From contig CAIWTU010000048.1 in NCBI GenBank assembly GCA_903915655.1, positions 1 through 64,000 of the forward strand: 64,000 bases of DNA. The letters are read 5' to 3'. Positions within the stretch are counted from its first letter, which is position 1; the number at the start of each line of letters is the position of its first letter. Below the pieces are notes generated by a model. It did no database searches, was not told where the DNA came from, and saw only the letters and a list, made by a program, of their open reading frames with translations. Of this stretch, positions 1-8,884 are shown piece after piece. The position numbers and the translations under genes are program-made. The stretch is from an uncultured Geobacter sp. Its GTDB lineage: Bacteria > Desulfobacterota > Desulfuromonadia > Geobacterales > Geobacteraceae.

Positions 1-70
1 CTGTTGTCAAAGAACAAGTAATTGGACACCCTGAAACCACAACTACGACAGGAAGAAAAGAAGAAAACCA

Positions 71-133
71 CTGTCCAGTTAAAATCGGAAACCCTGTCCA
101 GATAAAACCGGAATCACTGTCCAGTCAAATCGG
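71..133. repeat. Three tandem IS-terminus-like repeats
   Basis: Three imperfect copies of an 18-base unit (ctgtccagttaaaatcgg and variants) start at 71, 94 and 117, giving a 23-base period. Multiple short direct repeats at an element end are typical of IS21-family insertion sequences, where the transposase binds them. No transposase lies inside the window, so if this is an element end the body lies to the left. It sits just downstream of the polysaccharide deacetylase and may mark where the exopolysaccharide locus is interrupted or ends. Confidence 0.5.
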
Positions 134-192
134 CTTGACCAAAAGAGAAGTGTCAAGCAAATATATCACGAAAAATCGTAGGGTTGCAGGCA

Positions 193-1137
193 TCAATTCC
201 CCAGTTGGAAAACATTCGGCGCAGGGAGCAGTGAAATATTCTGCACCTTCGAAAAACGAAAATCAGTGAGCAACCGCCGCAACCTCTCTTCAGTCCTATG
301 GAGGTTCAGATAATGACGGAAGCGGCTCTTCAATCCCGCGCCATTCATCCGAGGCTGTTCAGGATCAATCTCCCAGGGATGCAAATAAAAAACAAATGGG
401 CGTTTTTCTATACTGTTTATCCGGTTAAGTCCCCACTTTGTGAAGGAATATGGGAACAGTCGGAAGTAACCGCCGCCGGCTATAGGGATACTTTTACCGG
501 CAATAGATAGTGTGGTTATCGGGATCTCCGCAATTTTTAAGCAGTTACCAGTGAAAGTCAAACCCTCTTTGCTGTCCACCGTGCGCTGCCCGCTGTCTGA
601 CAAAGCGGGCCGCCATTGACCGTCAGCACCCTTCTCGACAGTAAAGGGATAGCGCGGCCAGTCGGGTATACCGTACAGGTCGTGGCTGACGGGAAAAACG
701 CTGGAATCGTAGCCGTAGCCGGCATCGAGTAGCTCATCGTAGGCCCAAAGAGTATCCATGGAAATGGAATAGCTTGGTGCACGGTAGCCATGGGCCGGCT
801 CTCCAGACAAATCCTCCAATATTTCCTTGCTCCTGCGGATGTCTTCCCTGAACTCACCCCTCGTCTGATTGCATATCCTCTGATGACCGTATCCGTGGCT
901 CGCCACCTCATGCCCCCGACGCGCTATCTCCCTGACCAGAGAGGGGCATCTCTCCGCCACCCAGCCGAGTACGAAGAAGGTAGCCTTGACTCCGAACTCG
1001 TCCAGGATGTCAAGGATGCGGGTGGTATTAACCTCAACGCGCAAGGGATAGCTCTCCCAACTCTCCCTCTGCACACATTGTTCAAAGGCTGAGACATGGA
1101 AATAATCTTCAACGTCGATGGTTAGGGCATTTATCAT
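193..1137 (-). CDS. XrtA-system polysaccharide deacetylase
   Basis: A 314-residue NodB-fold deacetylase of the kind that accompanies exosortase A loci; it would remove acetyl groups from the exported polysaccharide. The first motif TIDVEDYFH (residues 6-14) carries the catalytic aspartate region, SHGYGH (80-85) supplies the metal-binding histidines, RAPSYS (119-124) is the third motif, and HPWEIDPEQPR lies near the C-terminus. There is no signal peptide, as usual for this subfamily. It is the last gene of the leftward exopolysaccharide run in this window, 27 bases after the beta-barrel gene, so co-transcription is likely. Family assignment is firm; the substrate is inferred from context. Confidence 0.9.
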   Translation of the reverse strand: MINALTIDVEDYFHVSAFEQCVQRESWESYPLRVEVNTTRILDILDEFGVKATFFVLGWVAERCPSLVREIARRGHEVASHGYGHQRICNQTRGEFREDIRRSKEILEDLSGEPAHGYRAPSYSISMDTLWAYDELLDAGYGYDSSVFPVSHDLYGIPDWPRYPFTVEKGADGQWRPALSDSGQRTVDSKEGLTFTGNCLKIAEIPITTLSIAGKSIPIAGGGYFRLFPYSFTKWGLNRINSIEKRPFVFYLHPWEIDPEQPRMNGAGLKSRFRHYLNLHRTEERLRRLLTDFRFSKVQNISLLPAPNVFQLGN

Positions 1138-1164
1138 AGTGAGCCTATTCGCTATTCGCTGCTT

Positions 1165-2376
1165 CTAAAACGTTTTTCTCGCCTCCAGAACCACCCTGTT
1201 CACCTGATAATTGTCAGCAAAGATCACGGGGGAATAATAGTCGATAAAGGAGTAAGTCAAGGCAAGCGAGATACCCTTGGGCAATGGATAACTAACCCCG
1301 GTGCTGACGAAAATCCTTCGCGTATAAGAGTTGACCAGTTGATGATCATATCTTTCTAGGCTGCCGGCAAAAGTGCCGGTCAATTTTTGTGTCAGTTCGT
1401 AGCTCGCGGTAATCCCAGCGGCATATCTACTATCAATATCGATATTGGTCCCGGAAAAAGTCGCATAGGAGAAAGAAGCGCCTATAGTTCCCCGATTCAA
1501 TAGCCTGTTTAATGTAAGCGAATAATCCGTTTCCCTGGTCACACCGCTCAAAGGGTCAACAGGGTATTGGACTCCGGTAGCTATAGAAACGGAATAGGGG
1601 CCGAAAGTATGGGTCAGGCCAGCATTCCAGAATGGGTCGTTCGCAGTTCCTCCATTGTTGGAATGAAACCAGGTGTAGCCGAGCTGAGCGAAGATGAACG
1701 ATCTATCCTTATATTCATAGCGTGCGCCAACATACGGGGCATGCCTGGTAAATGGGTTGATAGAATCTTCTTGGGTATAAGTATAGCTTGCGGTCAGGTT
1801 CACTCTAGGGGAATACGCATATGTTGTCTCGACGAAACCGATCTGATCACTCCTGTCTACGCCGTTCGGATCCTTGTACCAGACATTCAGGTAACGGTAA
1901 CCTGTCCTGACTGTTGTCTTGGGCCCCGGGTGAAAAAGAAAATAGGGGGAAGCGGTAAGGGTGTTGCTGTCCGACTGGTCAACAAAGAGACTGTCCCGGG
2001 TCGCATCCCGGGCAACATTCAGAGAGACCGGGAGGTAGGAATCAGTTACGTCAAGAAACAGGAATTCGTCGATAATCTTGATATGCCCTGTCCCGAGAAT
2101 GTTTTGGGAGTTGTCGTTAATTCGGCTCCTGTTTGCGTAATAGCGATAATCATAGTTGTACGCAATGTCCCAATCCCAAAAAGGGGCATTGTATCTAAGG
2201 GCAAGTCCAGGGATGACGCGAGTTATAAAATCGGCACGTTTGGAGGTTCTCGTTTCATAAACGTTGTCGGTATATTCCTCACTGACGCGGAGTAGAGGGG
2301 TCAGCGTGAACTGAGCCGCATACGCAGCCTGGACAATTGCGATGCAGAAGAGGAGAGCTAGTATAAACTGCTTCAT
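1165..2376 (-). CDS. XrtA/PEP-CTERM-associated outer-membrane beta-barrel protein
   Basis: A 403-residue protein with a cleavable signal peptide (MKQFILALLFCIAIVQAAYA, then AQF) and a long run of alternating aromatic/polar strands ending in phenylalanine (EARKTF), the usual outer-membrane barrel terminus. The position between the XrtA-associated ATPase and the deacetylase matches the barrel protein regularly found in exosortase A exopolysaccharide loci. It probably forms or assists an outer-membrane export channel. No enzymatic motif is visible. The barrel call is firm from sequence character; the specific role is inferred from neighbours. Confidence 0.8.
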   Translation of the reverse strand: MKQFILALLFCIAIVQAAYAAQFTLTPLLRVSEEYTDNVYETRTSKRADFITRVIPGLALRYNAPFWDWDIAYNYDYRYYANRSRINDNSQNILGTGHIKIIDEFLFLDVTDSYLPVSLNVARDATRDSLFVDQSDSNTLTASPYFLFHPGPKTTVRTGYRYLNVWYKDPNGVDRSDQIGFVETTYAYSPRVNLTASYTYTQEDSINPFTRHAPYVGARYEYKDRSFIFAQLGYTWFHSNNGGTANDPFWNAGLTHTFGPYSVSIATGVQYPVDPLSGVTRETDYSLTLNRLLNRGTIGASFSYATFSGTNIDIDSRYAAGITASYELTQKLTGTFAGSLERYDHQLVNSYTRRIFVSTGVSYPLPKGISLALTYSFIDYYSPVIFADNYQVNRVVLEARKTF

Positions 2377-2521
2377 ATGATGACCGGTGATAAGCGGGCA
2401 GTGACAAGAGACCTTTCAATAGGCGACTGCACTGTACTCGTATCAATCTCCTTTATTTAGTTTTTTCATATCTCTCTTCACAGATTGGACAGGGTCATAA
2501 AGGGCGACAACTGGCCCATGG

Positions 2522-3682
2522 TCACTTAAAAATTCTCCTGAGAAAACCTTCTTTTTCTGGTTTGCCTTCTTCGTGAACTGTCAAGGCTTCCCATTCATTC
2601 CTTACTTTTTCCACATTTTTGCTTAACGTACAAAGGGTTGCGCTGGTATCTTCAATGTGGACAACAAAAGCATTTTTCCAGGAGGTGAGTTTTTCATCCA
2701 GCTCTTTGCTGATCAGCTGCCTGAATTCAACCGACTCTTTTTCCATGCTGTCGAGACGATGGGTAATCTGTCGCAGGACCGAGGCGAGTTCGCCTTCGGA
2801 TTGCACAGCTTCAGCCTTGCTGGCGACCGGCTCTACTCCAGGCGCTTTTCCCGTCGGATCACTTGTCCAGTACTGGTTTTCAAAATCAAGGTCGCCGACG
2901 ATATCCCGGACGATTTCTTCGCCGATCTCCCTTGTTTCCTCGGCAAAGGCAGAAAGAAGAAGAAAATCACAGATCACATTGATCAGCCTCGGTATACCCC
3001 TGCTGAAGGTATAGATCATATCAAAAGCCGGTTTGGAAAAAATTACGGCCTCACGGTTACCGGCAACAGCCAAACGGTGCAGGATATATTCTTCGACTTC
3101 CAGACGTGACAAAGGATTGATGTGACAGTTTATACTGATGCGCTGGCGAAGCTGCAGAAGGCTCGGCATAGCCAGCGTTCTGCGCAGTTCAGGCTGGCCT
3201 ACAAGTATAATCTGCAGGAGCTTTGCGTTATCCGTCTCCAGATTTGAGAGCATTCTTATTTCTTCAAGTATTTCCAGTGAAAGATTCTGTGCCTCATCGA
3301 TAATCAGCGTCGGCTTGTTGCCCAATGCATACTGTTCTATCAGGAAATCGTTCAGATCCCGCAACAGAGAAACCTTGTCCTTGCCCTGTACAGGGAGATT
3401 GAAGTCATCATTGACCATGGCAATGAGCTGCTCAAAATTAACCTGGGTATTGAAGATCTTTGAGAGCAATACCCTTTCATGGCGTTTATTTATCAGATCT
3501 CTGATAATTGTCGTCTTACCGGAACCAATTTCACCAGTGAGCAGGATAAACCCGGCCCGCTCCCGAATACCATAATCGAGATAGGTCAAAGCCCGTTTAT
3601 GGGATTTACTGTGAAAGAGAAATTCCGGATTCGGAACGAGATCAAAGGGCTTTGCCGTCAGATTAAAATATGATTCGTACAC
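2522..3682 (-). CDS. XrtA-associated AAA ATPase (ExeA/TniB-like)
   Basis: A 386-residue ATPase opening with MYESYFNLTAKPFDLVPNPE, the standard N-terminus of the ExeA-like ATPases in exosortase A loci. The Walker A motif GEIGSGKTT is at residues 50-58 and the Walker B motif LIIDEAQ ends with D129-E130. The C-terminal 120 residues after the AAA fold look coiled-coil and charged (around QITHRLDSMEKESVEFRQ). It probably powers or regulates assembly of the export apparatus. It lies between the tyrosine kinase and barrel genes; the 218-base gap upstream holds an eight-copy microrepeat. Confidence 0.88.
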   Translation of the reverse strand: MYESYFNLTAKPFDLVPNPEFLFHSKSHKRALTYLDYGIRERAGFILLTGEIGSGKTTIIRDLINKRHERVLLSKIFNTQVNFEQLIAMVNDDFNLPVQGKDKVSLLRDLNDFLIEQYALGNKPTLIIDEAQNLSLEILEEIRMLSNLETDNAKLLQIILVGQPELRRTLAMPSLLQLRQRISINCHINPLSRLEVEEYILHRLAVAGNREAVIFSKPAFDMIYTFSRGIPRLINVICDFLLLSAFAEETREIGEEIVRDIVGDLDFENQYWTSDPTGKAPGVEPVASKAEAVQSEGELASVLRQITHRLDSMEKESVEFRQLISKELDEKLTSWKNAFVVHIEDTSATLCTLSKNVEKVRNEWEALTVHEEGKPEKEGFLRRIFK

Positions 3683-3808
3683 TCTGGAGCCTCTCTGATG
3701 TGACCAGTTGTTAGCGGTTGGTGTGCAGTAGCCATCTGCTCGCCTCTTGTCACCGCTTAAATGTTGTCAAAGTTCCTCAACTGACCACTGTTTATTACTG
3801 TCCAGTGA

Positions 3809-3872
3809 CTGTTCAACTGTTCAACTGTTCAACTGTTCAACTGTTCAACTGTTCAACTGTTCAACTGTTCAA
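3809..3872. repeat. Eight-copy 8-bp tandem repeat (CTGTTCAA)
   Basis: Eight perfect head-to-tail copies of CTGTTCAA fill 3809-3872 in the 218-base gap between the tyrosine kinase and the XrtA-associated ATPase. The gap otherwise holds tgaccactg and tatccgctaaccgcta-like words and no ORF with a credible start. Such arrays change copy number by slippage, so the spacing between two co-directional genes could vary between strains. Confidence 0.95.
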
Positions 3873-3900
3873 CTAATCGCTATACCCTATCCGCTAACCG

Positions 3901-4854
3901 CTACAACCGGCCAAACAACCTTTTCAAAATGTTCCCTTTCCATTGCCTCTGCTTGATAGCCGCCGCACCATGGTCCGTTGTCGGTGGTTCGATTCCCGAG
4001 GAAGTTTTTCCATACCTGTACCCATAGTAATGGTAATGGTAACGCTCATTCAGGCTCTCGGCACTCGCATCATTATAGACCGTCCCCACAAGCTTGGACT
4101 TGCCTAGAGCATTTATCGACTCGTTAATATTCTCAAGGGTCGTCTGCCCCTCCCGGACTACGAACACTATTCCGTCCACAAGGGCGCCAAGCAGACGGGT
4201 TTCTGCAAAAGGTAATACGGGAGGAGTATCAATGATAATGAAGCGGTCCGGGTAACGCTTCTTGATTTCTGCAACAAAAACCTTCATTTTCTGAGACGAG
4301 AAAAGCTCGACGGGGTTTCTGATCGGCGTACCAGCAGGGAGGAAAGTCAGCCTGCCAATTCCGATCCTTATCAGGAGATCGCCGAGTACGGCCTCTCCCG
4401 CAAGATAATCCGACAACCCCTTCCCGGTTTCCATACCAAGGTAATCGTGGAGAGACGGTTTTCTCAAGTCGGCGTCAACCAGCAAAACGGTGTGGTCAAA
4501 CTCCTGAGCAAGGGTAATGGCAAGATTAAGCGCTGTTATGCTCTTTCCCTCACAAGCGACTGAACTCGTAACCATGATTACATTTTTGAATTGATCTTTC
4601 CGCATGAATGCCGTCAGGGAAGATTTGAGTTTCCGATACTCCTCGCTCGCAGGGGAATGGGGATCGCACAAAGTGGCAATGAGAGGATTTTTTACCTGCA
4701 GCTTAAAATCACTGTCGAAGCTTGCGGCAGGGAGCGGGGGAGGTAGCGGCGTCTGAGCAGCAGTATCACCATCCTCTCTCTTCTTGGCGGAGCCATTACC
4801 GGGGGAGTTTCTGAGGAGCGCAGCCTTCTCAAGTGCCTGTTCGATTCTGCTCAT
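3901..4854 (-). CDS. XrtA-associated exopolysaccharide tyrosine kinase (BY-kinase)
   Basis: A 317-residue cytoplasmic bacterial tyrosine kinase of the CpsD/CapB type. Walker A-like SSVACEGKS is at 97-105, Walker A-prime VLLVDADLRKP at 123-133 and Walker B FIIIDTPP at 205-212. A tyrosine cluster RYHYHYYGYRYGK (271-283) near the C-terminus is the autophosphorylation tail. It lacks the fused membrane domain, so it must pair with the separate chain-length protein encoded just upstream (5018-6499). Together they would set polymer length and export rate. The split arrangement is normal for exosortase A loci. Confidence 0.92.
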   Translation of the reverse strand: MSRIEQALEKAALLRNSPGNGSAKKREDGDTAAQTPLPPPLPAASFDSDFKLQVKNPLIATLCDPHSPASEEYRKLKSSLTAFMRKDQFKNVIMVTSSVACEGKSITALNLAITLAQEFDHTVLLVDADLRKPSLHDYLGMETGKGLSDYLAGEAVLGDLLIRIGIGRLTFLPAGTPIRNPVELFSSQKMKVFVAEIKKRYPDRFIIIDTPPVLPFAETRLLGALVDGIVFVVREGQTTLENINESINALGKSKLVGTVYNDASAESLNERYHYHYYGYRYGKTSSGIEPPTTDHGAAAIKQRQWKGNILKRLFGRL

Positions 4855-5017
4855 TGAGTTCCTTTCTTAAAAGCAGTGTACAGCGTACAGCGTAACTGTA
4901 CAGCGGTCAGCATTTCGCGTTTCGCGATCATTATGTTATGAATATAAAAAGGGCATTAATCTAAAATCCGCACCCACATTCACTCTTTAACTGTTTTTAC
5001 TGTACGCTCCCTTCCAC

Positions 5018-6499
5018 CTAGCCACTAATCATCCCGATTAATCTTTCCACCGGGGAAAGGTTCAAGACCTCAAGCGCCAGCAGAGCCAAGACCATAGTAA
5101 AATACGTGCCGGCAACCGCGTAGAGCCGAAGGTCATTGCGACGTTCTTTCTCTACCAACTCGGGATCACCGATTTTGGGTATAACGGCAAGAACGGAAAC
5201 TCCGAGCGACTTCAGGGCATCAACGTTCTTGACCGATTTATCGAAGTAATCCATGGCCACCAGCAGACCCAATCCACCAGCCAGACCGGCGAATATCCCA
5301 ATAAAAATGATCCTCACGCGATTCGGGCTGACGGGTGCTATAGGCATTTGAGCCGGTTCAACGATCCTGAATGTTGTCGACTTGTCCTGCACCTCCATCT
5401 GTTTTGAAACCTCCGCCTGCCCCCCCCTTGCCACCAACTGCTCGTAAAGGTTCAGATATTTATTTTTTTCCTGCAGCAGTTTATCCAGGGCTGCTCTGGC
5501 ACTCGGGCTTTCCCGCATCATTCCCCTGGTATTCGCCAGGAGGGCGCGCTGATTTTCTTCGCTGATTCTGACGGCCCGCAGCTCCGCTTCGACCCTTTCA
5601 AGTTCCTGCGGGTCAGAGACCGATGCAGCAGAGGCGCTCGTACCGATGGCAATCTCCCTTTGGGCCGATTCCATATCCGCCTTGACCTTCATCACCTCCG
5701 GATAATTTTCCGTGTATTCCACCCGCAGTTCTTCCAGTCTTTTTTGCAGAGCGATGAGCCTAGTTCTTGCCGGGTTGTTTCTCTTCAGATGGTTGCGTGC
5801 AGCATCAAGCTGGGAGCGTCTCAGAATGAGTTCATCAAGCCGCTGTTGCGCACCGCTGATCTCATTCTGCAGGCTCCCTGCGTCGGTAGCAAGAACAGCT
5901 CCTTTTTCCCTTCTGAAGTCGTTTATTTCAGAATCAGCCTTGTCGATTTTCTCCTTGTAGGATGCGATCTGCTCGGAGAGAAAGCTCGTCGCGCCATAGG
6001 AAGCCTCCCTTTTTGCAGATAAATTGTCTTCGATAAAGCGCCGCACCAGCGCATTGACGTAGTCCCTGGCCTGGCGAGGATTACTATCAATGAAAGCGAC
6101 GGTGATCAAACCGTTTCTTTCATCCAGATTTACAACTGTATTTTTCTGTAACCCAACTATCGTTGCCTCCAATTTTGCGTCACTCTTGGCCTTGATGTTC
6201 AGGTCCAGATCATTCACTACTTTCATCAGGAGAGACTTACTGGTCATCAATTTTACTGAGGAATTCAGAGCCATCTGGGTATCTTCCCTCTCCCTGGAAG
6301 ATGGCCCGGCAATCCCTCTAAGCAGATCGTTGAGGACATTTTTCTCAATGAAAACGATACTTTTAGCCTCGTATTTTTTTGGCAGGAGGTAACATATTAC
6401 AATAGCCCCGGTCATGATGGTCAATGCAGCAATGGCAAACAGCCGCTTGTATCTGAGCAGAAGATTGAGATATTTTCTATAGTCGAATTCGTTCTGCAT
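5018..6499 (-). CDS. XrtA-system polysaccharide chain-length determinant (Wzz-like)
   Basis: A 493-residue inner-membrane protein with a first membrane segment at about 20-39, a long periplasmic coiled-coil region (roughly 160-350), a second segment near 394-417 and an extra hydrophobic segment near 461-482. This is the Wzz/GNVR topology that controls polymer length in partnership with the tyrosine kinase encoded next (3901-4854). The C-terminal extension after the second segment (DYFDKSVKNVDALKSLGV) faces the cytoplasm, where the kinase would dock. The gene starts 76 bases after the export protein and belongs to the same leftward operon. Confidence 0.9.
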   Translation of the reverse strand: MQNEFDYRKYLNLLLRYKRLFAIAALTIMTGAIVICYLLPKKYEAKSIVFIEKNVLNDLLRGIAGPSSREREDTQMALNSSVKLMTSKSLLMKVVNDLDLNIKAKSDAKLEATIVGLQKNTVVNLDERNGLITVAFIDSNPRQARDYVNALVRRFIEDNLSAKREASYGATSFLSEQIASYKEKIDKADSEINDFRREKGAVLATDAGSLQNEISGAQQRLDELILRRSQLDAARNHLKRNNPARTRLIALQKRLEELRVEYTENYPEVMKVKADMESAQREIAIGTSASAASVSDPQELERVEAELRAVRISEENQRALLANTRGMMRESPSARAALDKLLQEKNKYLNLYEQLVARGGQAEVSKQMEVQDKSTTFRIVEPAQMPIAPVSPNRVRIIFIGIFAGLAGGLGLLVAMDYFDKSVKNVDALKSLGVSVLAVIPKIGDPELVEKERRNDLRLYAVAGTYFTMVLALLALEVLNLSPVERLIGMISG

Positions 6500-6574
6500 G
6501 GAAACTCCGTATAACGTTTAGCGTTTAGCGGGTATCGGGTAGGTATTCTGATAGCTATCCGCCAAACGCAGCCT

Positions 6575-7471
6575 CTAAAACATTCCTTCTTTAACTATCA
6601 CATAGTCTCCAGGCTTGAGTTTTACATTCTGGCTAAGGTCACCGGCCTGCACCAGGTCCTTCGCCTTCACTTCGATAGATGTATCCCTCCCCTTATCTTT
6701 CCGGTATATCAGCGTGCTGTTCTCTTTGGCAAATCTGGTGAACCCGCCGGACTCGAGAATAGCCTCCATTACGGTCATCCCCTCGCGGAACTCAATGGAC
6801 CTGGGAGCGGTAACCGCCCCAAGCACATAAATATTTCTGTCAGGCAACTGGGGGATAAATATAACATCATTCGATTCGATGAGGATATCCTCGGCAATCA
6901 CACCGTCGATGAAGAGCTTGGTAAAATCCTCCTTGATCTTTTTACCGTTGCGCAAGACATATGCTCTCTTGAAGTCCGGCGCCCTGACAGATGTTCTCTG
7001 TGCACCCCCACCTGCAGGCGCTGTGGAGATCCCTCCGGGAGCAGGCGGGACGCTACCCCCGGAGGGAGTCGCCGAAGCTACATCGCCGATCATGCAGAGG
7101 AGCTGAAGAAGGGTTGTCCTCCTGTTCAGATCGTGAACACCGGAATTGACCCCTGCCCCGAAAATGTAAGCCCTGCTGTTAGTTATCTCCCGCACCGTAA
7201 CAGAGACAATCGGGTTCTTGACGAGCGCCTTGAGTCTGGACTCAAGGTCTGTCTGGAGGTCTTTCGGGGTAAAGCTGCTGGCAACAACTTCCCCGAGACC
7301 GGGAATAGTTATCTTACCATCCGGGCGCACCCTGACGGACACATTAAGCTCCCGGACCCCCCATACGGATATATCGAGTCCATCCCCTTCACCGATTACA
7401 TAGTCGCCACCATAAACTAGCAGAGGGAGAAGCAAAAACAGTAGCGCAAAAAGAGACTCTCTTATTTTCAT
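6575..7471 (-). CDS. XrtA-system polysaccharide export protein (Wza-like, SLBB)
   Basis: A periplasmic/outer-membrane polysaccharide export protein. I place the start at MKIRESLFALLFLLLPLLV (7471) rather than 13 codons upstream, because AAAGGAG lies seven bases before this ATG and a signal peptide then begins at residue 1. The export domain follows (YVIGEGDGLDISVWG to VSVTVREI), then an SLBB segment (RAYIFGAGVNSGVHDL) and a second repeat (IYVLGAVTAPRSIEF). A glycine/proline-rich loop (GGSVPPAPGGISTAP) interrupts the middle. No lipobox cysteine is visible, unlike classical Wza. Co-operonic with the chain-length protein. Confidence 0.9.
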   Translation of the reverse strand: MKIRESLFALLFLLLPLLVYGGDYVIGEGDGLDISVWGVRELNVSVRVRPDGKITIPGLGEVVASSFTPKDLQTDLESRLKALVKNPIVSVTVREITNSRAYIFGAGVNSGVHDLNRRTTLLQLLCMIGDVASATPSGGSVPPAPGGISTAPAGGGAQRTSVRAPDFKRAYVLRNGKKIKEDFTKLFIDGVIAEDILIESNDVIFIPQLPDRNIYVLGAVTAPRSIEFREGMTVMEAILESGGFTRFAKENSTLIYRKDKGRDTSIEVKAKDLVQAGDLSQNVKLKPGDYVIVKEGMF

Positions 7472-7525
7472 ACGTTGACTCCTTTGTTTATAATCAGAAT
7501 GGCAAAGCACACCCTGTTCAACCGA

Positions 7526-8884
7526 CTATCTCCCCCCTCGCCCGAACAGAACCACCTTCAATGTTTCCAGCAGTATCATCAGATCTAAAGCGAAGGACCA
7601 GTTTTTTATGTAGTACATGTCATAGCGTAATTTTTCAAGGGCATCATTAATGGAAGCGCCGTAAGGGTAACAGACCTGGGCCCAACCGGTAATTCCAGGT
7701 TTGAAAAAATGTCTTTCAGAATAAAATGGCACAACTTCTTTCAGTTCCGCCATGAATTCCGGACGCTCGGGCCTCGGCCCGACAATACTCATCTCCCCCC
7801 CGAGAACATTATAGAGTTGAGGAATTTCGTCGAGACGGCTTTTGCGCAAAAACCTTCCTACCCTTGTAATCCGCGGGTCATTCTGCTTCGCCCAAACAGC
7901 GCCAGTCCTGTTCTCGGCATCCCGAAGCATAGTTCTGAATTTGTAAATGAAGAAAATTACGTCCCTTTCACCGACACGCGCCTGTTTAAACAGTATCGGA
8001 CCCGGTGAATCCAGCTTGATCAAAAGGGCGATGACTGGTAAAAGCGGCAAAGTAGCAACGGCCAGAATCAACGCAATAGCTATATCCATAACTCTTTTGA
8101 TAAAGCGATAAAACGAGGTGATCTTGAACCCCTGGGAGAATATGAACCAGCTCGGGGTAATATATTCCAGAAGCAGCTTCCCGGAGATTTTCTCATAAAA
8201 AGTGGGGGCATCCATTACTTTAATGCCGTTCATTTTACAGTTCATGATACTTTCCAAGGGAAAAACGCCTCTCCGTTCCGAGAGAGAGACCACTATTTTG
8301 TAAATATTTTCCTTTTTCGCCGTTTCCAGGAGCTCGCCTTCAAATCCGACGATAGTGCCATGGGGAACGGTAACAGGTTCGTTGGCACAATTCAGGTAGC
8401 CACAGAAGAGGTAATTGGACTTTGAAGATGTAATAAGGTCTCCAATCTGCCTAGCCAACGGCCCGGTCCCGAGGACTAAAACCCTTCTGGCAAAAGCAGG
8501 CGCCTTGGCCCAGATTTGTAAAAAAGCATGCCAGCAGAACTGGAGCAGACCAAAAGCGGCCAAAGAGAGTATAAGAACGCCCCTTCCCTGCATCGTGAAC
8601 GGTATCAAGTAATAGAAGGCCGAAAGGATCAGGAACGAAAGAAGCAGGGAAAGCACAATTCTTGCTAGAATTTCATAATTATCAAATTCTTTATCCCAAT
8701 TGTAGATTTCCAGTAAGAATGAAGAAAAAAGCAGGACCAGACTGAATATCGCCAGCCTCATCCCATCCTCGCCCAGATTTCCAGAAAAAGGCATTTTACC
8801 AAGAATTATCAGAAACGACACATAGAGCCCGGCCAGAGCGCACAAGAGGTCTCCGGCTATACATGCTACCACTAACTGGTTCAT
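7526..8884 (-). CDS. XrtA-system sugar transferase (polyprenyl-phosphate glycosyl-1-phosphate transferase)
   Basis: A 452-residue membrane enzyme that would load the first sugar-phosphate onto undecaprenyl phosphate to start polymer synthesis. The N-terminal third has four to five membrane segments, a nucleotide-binding-like VLVLGTGPLARQI lies at 135-147, and the C-terminal catalytic domain has a membrane segment at about 264-290. Catalytic-domain motifs are SPGPILFKQARVG (292-304), FRTM (315-318) and DEIPQLYNVLGGEMSIVGPR (351-370). Its ATG overlaps the stop of prsT by four bases (ATGA type), so translation is coupled. Confidence 0.92.
   Translation of the reverse strand: MNQLVVACIAGDLLCALAGLYVSFLIILGKMPFSGNLGEDGMRLAIFSLVLLFSSFLLEIYNWDKEFDNYEILARIVLSLLLSFLILSAFYYLIPFTMQGRGVLILSLAAFGLLQFCWHAFLQIWAKAPAFARRVLVLGTGPLARQIGDLITSSKSNYLFCGYLNCANEPVTVPHGTIVGFEGELLETAKKENIYKIVVSLSERRGVFPLESIMNCKMNGIKVMDAPTFYEKISGKLLLEYITPSWFIFSQGFKITSFYRFIKRVMDIAIALILAVATLPLLPVIALLIKLDSPGPILFKQARVGERDVIFFIYKFRTMLRDAENRTGAVWAKQNDPRITRVGRFLRKSRLDEIPQLYNVLGGEMSIVGPRPERPEFMAELKEVVPFYSERHFFKPGITGWAQVCYPYGASINDALEKLRYDMYYIKNWSFALDLMILLETLKVVLFGRGGR

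Noticed and set aside
1567-2295. 242-codon plus-strand open frame
   Set aside because: It lies wholly antisense to the beta-barrel gene, has no ribosome site and its translation resembles no protein.
3809-3872. CRISPR array
   Set aside because: The repeat unit is 8 bp, contiguous and without spacers, so it is a microsatellite.
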